Assembly: GCA_003134555.1 (NCBI GenBank)
Contig: PLBO01000131.1
Coordinates: 226-37,271 of the forward strand
Source: Actinomycetota bacterium
GTDB taxonomy: Bacteria; Actinomycetota; Acidimicrobiia; IMCC26256; PALSA-610
Length of the DNA: 37,046 nucleotides
Direction of reading: 5' to 3'
The position numbers and the translations under genes were made by a program. Positions 32,833 to 37,046 of this stretch are shown in pieces; within the stretch, counting starts at the first letter, position 1; each line of letters opens with the position of its first letter. The notes under the pieces are model-generated. The model searched no databases. It saw nothing but the letters and a program-made list of their open reading frames with translations, and was not told the DNA's origin.

Positions 32833-33069
32833 ATGGCAATGTCAACGCAGCTTCCGATGAGTACAGCCAACGGACCGGCCGCCTCGGCCGCGCCGCCGAC
32901 GGGTCTGCCCGCCGAGCAGCTCTACACCTGGCTGGAATGGGTGCAGGACGACCTCCGCCGGCTCGAAGCGCGTCTCGACTACCTCGAGTCCGCGCGTTCG
33001 CAGCTGCGGGAGCAGGAACGACTGCTCAGCGAGCTCCTGCACGCGTCGGGTCCCTTCGCCAGAAGTTGA
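32833..33069 (+). CDS. Small protein with C-terminal coiled coil
   Basis: 78 residues from the ATG at 32833, with AAGGGA about 7 bases upstream. A flexible Ala/Pro/Ser-rich first third (PAASAAPPTGLPAEQLYTWL) is followed by a strongly heptad-like helix: WVQDDLRRLEARLDYLESAR, then SQLREQERLLSELLH. No known family is recognised. An open frame continues upstream but has no coding character. The TGA stop lies inside the operator of the MaoC gene. It may act as an assembly or partner protein, but nothing in the sequence proves it. Confidence 0.65.
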   Translation: MAMSTQLPMSTANGPAASAAPPTGLPAEQLYTWLEWVQDDLRRLEARLDYLESARSQLREQERLLSELLHASGPFARS

Positions 33070-33093
33070 CGCCGGCGTCAGGGAACCGATAGT
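33066..33093 (+). promoter_or_regulatory. Promoter and palindromic operator of the MaoC-Ltp operon
   Basis: Palindrome TGACG-CCGG-CGTCA at 33067-33080. TTGACG (33066-33071) is a good -35 (5 of 6) and GATAGT (33088-33093) a good -10 (4 of 6) with a 16-base spacer, so transcription would start about five bases before the ATG at 33105. The operator covers the -35 and part of the spacer. Third member of the TGACGynGrCGTCA set. Confidence 0.65.
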
Positions 33094-33104
33094 CGTAGCG
33101 CTCC

Positions 33105-33518
33105 ATGGGTGAGCGCGCGCGCGGCTACACACATCTGTCGGTCGGCGACACCGGACCGGCGATCAGCCACCCGCTCACGCGGACGGATCTCGTGATGTAC
33201 GCGGGCGCGAGCGGCGATTTCAATCCAATGCACCACGACGAGATCGCGGCGCAAAAGGCCGGCCTGCCTTCGGTCTTCGGCCACGGCATGTTCACTGCCG
33301 GCCTCCTCGCGACTGCGATCACCGACTACGTCGGGATCGGCAACCTGAAGTCGTACCGCGTCCGCTTCACGAAGCAGACGTGGCCCGGCGAAGTGTTGAC
33401 GACCAGCGTCACGGTGCGCGAGAAGCGCGCCGGCAACGAGGTCGTGCTCGACTGCTCGGTCGTCAACGAGCAGGGCGAGACCAAGATCCAGGGCGAGGCC
33501 GTGGCGGTTCTTCGGTGA
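33105..33518 (+). CDS. MaoC-like enoyl-CoA hydratase (hotdog fold)
   Basis: 137 residues, single hotdog domain. The hydratase motif YAGASGDFNPMHHDEIAAQK (~32-51) holds the catalytic Asp38 and His43, followed by the long central helix GLPSVFGHGMFTAGLLA. The C-terminal strands FTKQTWPGEVLTTSVTV and VVLDCSVVNEQGE complete the fold. It is expected to hydrate 2-enoyl-CoA to a 3-hydroxyacyl-CoA. In mycobacterial steroid side-chain degradation ChsH1/ChsH2 perform this step just before the Ltp2 aldolase, and this operon has the same logic. It could also be half of a heteromeric hydratase. First gene of the operon; 64 bases to the next. Confidence 0.88.
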   Translation: MGERARGYTHLSVGDTGPAISHPLTRTDLVMYAGASGDFNPMHHDEIAAQKAGLPSVFGHGMFTAGLLATAITDYVGIGNLKSYRVRFTKQTWPGEVLTTSVTVREKRAGNEVVLDCSVVNEQGETKIQGEAVAVLR

Positions 33519-33582
33519 GACGACAGCGCAGCGACCGAACGGGAGCGGAGCGTGGAGTCGACCCAGAATTGTCGGGAATGAA

Positions 33583-34002
33583 ATGACCACTGCTCGGTTC
33601 GACCTGCCGTCGACCGACCAAGAGACCCAGCCGTTCTGGGACGCGCTGAAGGAAGGCAAGTTCCTCATCCGGCACTGCAACGCCTGCGGCCGCGACCACT
33701 ACTACCCGCGCCCGTTCTGCCCGACCTGCTGGAGCGACGACGTCGAGTGGAAGCAGGCGTCGGGCCGGGGCACGATCTACACCTACTCCGTCGTGCACGT
33801 GAACGACCTGCCGCCCTTCCACGAGCGCGTCCCCTACGTCGCCGCGATCGTCGAGCTCGAGGAGGGCCCGCGGGTGATGACGAACATCGAGGGCGTCCCC
33901 TTCGACGAGCTGCGTGCCGACCTGCCCGTCGTCGTCGAGTTCAAGGCGATCTCGGACGACGTGACGATCCCCGTGTTCCTTCGGAATTCCGCTGACCGGT
34001 AG
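33583..34002 (+). CDS. OB-fold / zinc-ribbon (DUF35) protein 1
   Basis: 139 residues. An N-terminal helix QPFWDALKEGKFLIRHC leads into a zinc ribbon with Cys32, Cys35 (HCNACG) and Cys46, Cys49 (FCPTCW). Then comes an OB-fold (GRGTIYTYSVVHVND, VPYVAAIVELEEGPRVMTNI). DUF35 proteins are partner subunits of thiolase-like enzymes. In Ltp2-ChsH2 the DUF35 domain is needed for the retro-aldol cleavage and binds the CoA substrate. It is unclear which thiolase-like protein this copy pairs with; the Ltp gene downstream is the obvious candidate. Confidence 0.9.
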   Translation: MTTARFDLPSTDQETQPFWDALKEGKFLIRHCNACGRDHYYPRPFCPTCWSDDVEWKQASGRGTIYTYSVVHVNDLPPFHERVPYVAAIVELEEGPRVMTNIEGVPFDELRADLPVVVEFKAISDDVTIPVFLRNSADR

Positions 34003-34013
34003 CGTCACGCATC

Positions 34014-34361
34014 GTGAACGAGGACGAGCAGGACTGGAACTTTCCCTTCGAGGAACCGCTGCACGAGGTGTTCCCGCAGCTGCACGCCGCGCAGAACGCG
34101 TGGATGTCGCAGATCGATTCGATCTCTGCGCCCGACCGCAAGACGCACGAGCTCATCCGCCTGGTCGTGACCGTCGGATTGCGCAACCCCGAAGGCGTGC
34201 GACGGCACGCGCGTCTCGCGCGCGAGGTCGGTGCGTCGTGGGAGGAGATCCTCGGATCGATCATGTTGACCGTTCCGGGGCACGGGTTGTTGCCTGCGGT
34301 CGAAGCGATACCGCACGCGCGCCGCGGTTTCGAAGAAGCGCGCGAAGCCGAACAGGAGTGA
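34014..34361 (+). CDS. AhpD/carboxymuconolactone-decarboxylase-like protein without redox Cys
   Basis: 115 residues from GTG. The helical pattern DRKTHELIRLVVTVGLRNPE, then GVRRHARLAREVGASWEEI, fits the CMD/AhpD fold (the family segment is normally L-A-x-x-C-x-x-C-x-x-H). Here the two cysteines are replaced (R-N-P-E-G-V-R-R-H) and only the His is kept. It therefore cannot be a thiol peroxidase-reductase of the AhpD type. The N-terminus DWNFPFEEPLHEVFPQLHAA is unlike common members. It stands between two DUF35 genes, with 11 and 2 bases to its neighbours, so it is very likely co-translated and may be a structural or assembly partner. Confidence 0.78.
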   Translation: MNEDEQDWNFPFEEPLHEVFPQLHAAQNAWMSQIDSISAPDRKTHELIRLVVTVGLRNPEGVRRHARLAREVGASWEEILGSIMLTVPGHGLLPAVEAIPHARRGFEEAREAEQE

Positions 34362-34363
34362 CC

Positions 34364-34813
34364 GTGCCCGACGTGGAAGAGGCGGCGCCGCCGTTTCGCA
34401 TACTGCCCAAGCTCACCGATCGCAACCGCGACTTCTGGACGGCGGGCGCGCGCGGCGAGCTGCGCTTCTGGCGTTGCCAAGAGTGCGGCTTCTACATCCA
34501 TCCGCCGCAGCCGCTCTGCCCGATGTGCCACTCGAAAAACATGAAGACCGAAGCTGTGTCCGGGCGCGCGACGCTCGCGACCTTCTCGGTCAACCACCAA
34601 CCGTGGATGCCCGGACCGGAACTGCCCTACATCGTCGCGATCATCGAGATCGTCGAGCAGCCGTCGGTGCGGCTGACGACGAACCTCGTCGACTGCGCGC
34701 CCGACGACGCGCGCATCGAGATGCCGCTACGCGTCACGTTCGAACATCACCCCGATCCCGAAGGCGACATCTACATCCCGTTGTTCCGGCCGGACGTCGA
34801 GCGGGGGGAGTGA
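34364..34813 (+). CDS. OB-fold / zinc-ribbon (DUF35) protein 2
   Basis: 149 residues from GTG 34364. Helix LPKLTDRNRDFWTAGARGEL, zinc ribbon with Cys38, Cys41 (RCQECG) and Cys52, Cys55 (LCPMCH), then the OB-fold (SGRATLATFSVNHQPWMPG, YIVAIIEIVEQPSVRLTTNL). It lies four bases before the Ltp2-like gene and is therefore the most likely direct partner of that enzyme. It differs clearly from the first DUF35 copy in the operon, so the two are not a recent duplication. A longer upstream frame overlaps the AhpD-like gene and is rejected. Confidence 0.9.
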   Translation: MPDVEEAAPPFRILPKLTDRNRDFWTAGARGELRFWRCQECGFYIHPPQPLCPMCHSKNMKTEAVSGRATLATFSVNHQPWMPGPELPYIVAIIEIVEQPSVRLTTNLVDCAPDDARIEMPLRVTFEHHPDPEGDIYIPLFRPDVERGE

Positions 34814-34817
34814 CGTC

Positions 34818-36029
34818 GTGGACGAGAACGACATCATCGAGCGGCGCGCCTGTATCTCCGGAGTCGGCCAATCCGACATCGGCCGGCGGCTGTTCCGCGA
34901 TCCATTCGAGCTGACCCTCGACGGGTGCCTCGCGGCCATCGAGCACGCGGGCCTCACGACCGACGACATCGACGGCGTCTCGACCTATCCCGGTCCCATG
35001 GGGACACCGGCCGGTTTCTCGGGCGCCGGCGCGTACGACGTGATGGACGCGTTGCGGCTGAAGTGCGGTTGGTACGGCAGCGGCCTCGAGACGTCGGGCC
35101 AGCTCGGCTCGGTCGTGAATGCGTGTCTCGCGGTCGCGTCCGGGCTCGCGAACCACGTGCTCTGTTTCCGCTCGGTCTACGAGGGTTCGGCCCAGGGCGA
35201 GAAAGGGCGCGCCGCGGTGATGCCCGGTGGAGGCGGCGGAGGCGGTGGCGGGTTCAAGGCGTCGGGGTTCATGGAGTGGAACCTGCCGTTCGCGGCGCCG
35301 TCGGCCGCGATCTGGATCGCGATGTTCGCGCAACGCCATTTCCACCAGTACGGCACGACCCGCGAGCAGCTCGCGTGGATCGCGCTCAACGCGCGCCGCA
35401 ACGCCGTCCTCAATCCGAAGGCGATCTACCGTGACCCGATGTCGATGGACGACTACATGGCGGCGCGCATGATCTCGTCGCCCTTCTGTCTCTACGACTG
35501 CGACATCCCGTGCGACGGCGCCACCGCGGTGATCGTCTCTCGCCGCGATCGCGCCAAGGATCTGCGCAACCCGGCACTACGCGTCGAGGCCGTCGGCACC
35601 CGCATCGACGGTCGCCCGTCGTGGGATCAGTTCGACGACCTGTCGACGATGACGAACCGCGCCGCGGGCCAGCAGTTGTGGGAGCGCACGGAGTACAAGC
35701 CGGCCGATGTTCAGATGGCGCAGCTGTACGACGGCTTCTCGTGGATCACGATGTCGTGGCTCGAAGCGCTCGGACTTTGCGGCATTGGTGAGAGCGGGCC
35801 GTTCATCGAAGGCGGAACGCGCATCGCCCGCGACGGGCAGCTGCCCTTGAACACCCACGGCGGCCAGCTGTCGGCGGGTCGGCTGCACGGCTACGGCTTC
35901 CTGCACGAAGGCGCAACGCAGATGTGGGGGCAGGCGGGGGAGCGTCAGATCGCGACGCCACCCGAGGTCGGCGTGATCGCCGCCGGCGGCGGCAACACCT
36001 GCGGCTGCCTCCTCCTCGTACGCGAATAG
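34818..36029 (+). CDS. Ltp2-like thiolase-fold lipid-transfer protein (probable retro-aldolase)
   Basis: 403 residues, SCP-x/Ltp thiolase-like group. The N-terminal strand ACISGVGQSDIGRRLFRDPF and YPGPMGTP are typical. At the usual nucleophile position the protein has ETSGQLGSVVNACLAVASGL instead of C-A-S-G, so it lacks the thiolase Cys. The C-terminal LNTHGGQLSAGRLHGYGFLH keeps the His of the family, and it ends GNTCGCLLLVRE. In M. tuberculosis Ltp2 is an aldolase that, with the DUF35 part of ChsH2, removes propionyl-CoA from the sterol side chain; the neighbour set here suggests the same type of step. A run of nine Gly (residues 137-145) is unusual. Last gene of the operon. Confidence 0.88.
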   Translation: MDENDIIERRACISGVGQSDIGRRLFRDPFELTLDGCLAAIEHAGLTTDDIDGVSTYPGPMGTPAGFSGAGAYDVMDALRLKCGWYGSGLETSGQLGSVVNACLAVASGLANHVLCFRSVYEGSAQGEKGRAAVMPGGGGGGGGGFKASGFMEWNLPFAAPSAAIWIAMFAQRHFHQYGTTREQLAWIALNARRNAVLNPKAIYRDPMSMDDYMAARMISSPFCLYDCDIPCDGATAVIVSRRDRAKDLRNPALRVEAVGTRIDGRPSWDQFDDLSTMTNRAAGQQLWERTEYKPADVQMAQLYDGFSWITMSWLEALGLCGIGESGPFIEGGTRIARDGQLPLNTHGGQLSAGRLHGYGFLHEGATQMWGQAGERQIATPPEVGVIAAGGGNTCGCLLLVRE

Positions 36030-36047
36030 CGCCGCAGGTTCCGAGCC

Positions 36048-36509
36048 TCACTCCTGCGCGATGCCGAGACACCAATGTCGATGGACAGGGGTCGTCGGTG
36101 TGGTCCACGTCGTCCACAACGCGCGATCGACTCGGAACTCATAGAGAACGTGCGCATCGTCGATGTCGTCGAACGGCATGCGATCGCCGACCACGTCTCG
36201 TTCATGTGGATCGTCGACTCGCACGGCGTGGCCCGAGACGGAGAATGATTCGTCGCTCGGTCCGAGGACGCTATGAATCGCGTACCATCCGTCTCGGTCG
36301 AGATCTCGCTGCTTGGGCGAACGGATCACGAAGGCCCATAGCCGCCCGCCGACGACGGCGGGTATGAAGGGATGGATCCGAGGTCGCGCATCGGCGCCGA
36401 CCGAGGCGAGGAACGCGACTGTCGGTATTCCTGCTGGGTCCTCGAGCAGCCGTCGTCCGGCCGCGGCGATCTCGGGCTCCGCAATCACGAGTTGGGACCA
36501 AGGCACCAT
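36048..36509 (-). CDS. PNPOx-like (pyridoxamine-phosphate oxidase fold) flavin-binding protein
   Basis: 153 residues. A split-barrel start: IAAAGRRLLEDPAGIPTVAF, then LASVGADARPRIHPFIPAVV, GRLWAFVIRSPKQRDLDRDG and WYAIHSVLG. This is the pattern of the actinobacterial pyridoxamine 5-prime-phosphate oxidase-related family. Such proteins bind FMN, F420 or haem; the cofactor and substrate are unknown. It is convergent with the Ltp operon and begins 12 bases after the end of the acyl-CoA dehydrogenase gene on the same strand. Confidence 0.82.
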   Translation of the reverse strand: MVPWSQLVIAEPEIAAAGRRLLEDPAGIPTVAFLASVGADARPRIHPFIPAVVGGRLWAFVIRSPKQRDLDRDGWYAIHSVLGPSDESFSVSGHAVRVDDPHERDVVGDRMPFDDIDDAHVLYEFRVDRALWTTWTTPTTPVHRHWCLGIAQE

Positions 36510-36521
36510 CGAGCAACCAGC

Positions 36522-37046
36522 TCAGTCGATGGCGAGGGTCGCGAGCTCCTCGAGGTGGTCGTTCGCGGTGCCGAGCGCTTGCGCGACTGTGAGCAGTCGC
36601 TTGTAGTACAGGTGGATGTCGTGCTCCCAGGTGAAGCCGATGCCACCGAAGACCTGGATCGCCGTGCCGCCGACTTGCGGGAACGCGTCGGCTGCGAACG
36701 CGCGCGCCAAGGTCGACGCCCGGTGCGCCTCCTCGGGTGAGGCATCGTCGAGCGCCCAGCACGCGTAGTAGCCCGTGGCCCGGCCGAGCTCGACCGTGCG
36801 CAGCATGTCGGCGCACAGGTGCTGTACGGCTTGGAACGCGCCGATCGGCTTGCCGAACTGCTCGCGTTCCTTCGCGTACTCGACCGTGAGCTCGAGCGCG
36901 CGCTGCGCCGCGCCCACTCCGTCGACCGCGGCGGCCACACCGAGGCGGTCGAGCGTGCGCGCGATCGACGTTTCGGCGGCGGCGGCGCTCGAATCGATCC
37001 GGCGGCTCGAGGTCCCCGCGAGGACGATCCGCCCCTGCTTGCGCGA
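36522..37046 (-). CDS. Acyl-CoA dehydrogenase, C-terminal part (5-prime end outside window)
   Basis: About 175 codons of the C-terminal portion; the frame remains open to the right edge (RKQGRIVLAGTSSRRIDSSA is at the edge side). The helical C-terminal domain shows YAKEREQFGKPIGAFQAVQH, LCADMLRTVELGRATGYYA and GGTAIQVFGGIGFTWEHDIH followed by LYYKR, a FadE subunit of the steroid/short-chain type. The YEGT Glu of medium-chain enzymes is absent here too (ALGT). It is probably one subunit of a heteromeric dehydrogenase; the partner gene may lie just outside. Whether it shares the operator motif cannot be seen. Confidence 0.88.
   Translation of the reverse strand, partial: SRKQGRIVLAGTSSRRIDSSAAAAETSIARTLDRLGVAAAVDGVGAAQRALELTVEYAKEREQFGKPIGAFQAVQHLCADMLRTVELGRATGYYACWALDDASPEEAHRASTLARAFAADAFPQVGGTAIQVFGGIGFTWEHDIHLYYKRLLTVAQALGTANDHLEELATLAID

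Noticed and set aside
34100-34363. N-terminal extension of the second DUF35 protein
   Set aside because: It overlaps the AhpD-like gene in another frame and has no coding pattern; GTG 34364 gives the normal family start.

Overview
This is GC-rich DNA with almost no intergenic space. Genes are frequently coupled by 1-4 base overlaps (ATGA, GTGA, TGATG) and GTG/TTG starts are common. The gene content points to an actinobacterium, probably an Acidimicrobiia-like or otherwise uncultured soil or freshwater lineage. It includes a large NAD-type glutamate dehydrogenase, HisN of the inositol-monophosphatase type, a Tad/Flp pilus operon without an outer-membrane secretin, a KstR-like operator, and FadE/MaoC/OB-fold/Ltp genes of acyl-CoA and steroid-type catabolism. 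The taxonomic placement is inference; there is no rRNA or tRNA in the window.

Layout. 1-3664 (minus): a DNA end-processing cluster, kinase-like P-loop protein, HerA-like ATPase, sbcD, and the start of sbcC (cut by the window edge). 3702-5467 (plus): a flavin-dependent luciferase-like oxidoreductase behind a promoter overlapped by a perfect KstR-type palindrome, coupled to an unknown gene. 5477-7464 (minus): an esterase, and an SDR oxidoreductase translationally coupled to an excisionase-type HTH regulator. Upstream of the regulator lie two pairs of a direct-repeat motif. 7735-14085 (plus): a nine-gene Tad pilus operon (CpaB, TadZ, CpaF/TadA, TadB, TadC, a 51-residue pilin-like peptide, two TadE-like pseudopilins, a TadG-like protein). 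14102-16324 (minus): a secreted protein built of fourteen ~50-residue repeats, convergent with the pilus operon. 16490-17046 (minus): a small membrane protein and a small coiled-coil protein. 17198-18787 (plus): thiolase and VOC protein. 18804-23213: a phospholipase-C-like lipoprotein, a broken GAF-GGDEF gene, a DUF1353/membrane protein, an MBL-fold hydrolase and a HAD phosphatase. 23238-28010 (minus): glutamate dehydrogenase, divergent from hisN, an FGGY kinase, a 3Fe-4S ferredoxin and a double-domain acyl-CoA dehydrogenase. 33105-36029 (plus): a five-gene operon of MaoC hydratase, OB-fold/Zn-ribbon protein, AhpD-like protein, second OB-fold/Zn-ribbon protein and Ltp2-like thiolase. The window ends with a PNPOx-like protein and the C-terminal part of another acyl-CoA dehydrogenase (minus).

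How the parts fit. The thiolase, the fused acyl-CoA dehydrogenase and the MaoC operon sit at three separate places, yet each has the same 14-base palindrome, TGACGynGrCGTCA, on its promoter. This suggests one regulator controls a dispersed acyl-CoA degradation regulon, separate from the KstR-like control of the luciferase-like gene. Ltp2-like, OB-fold/Zn-ribbon and MaoC genes together suggest side-chain shortening by dehydrogenation, hydration and retro-aldol cleavage. The most unusual items are this shared operator, the paired ATCTGssRCA repeats ahead of the HTH gene, the 2 x 7 repeat secreted protein, and the AhpD-like protein without redox cysteines between the two OB-fold genes.
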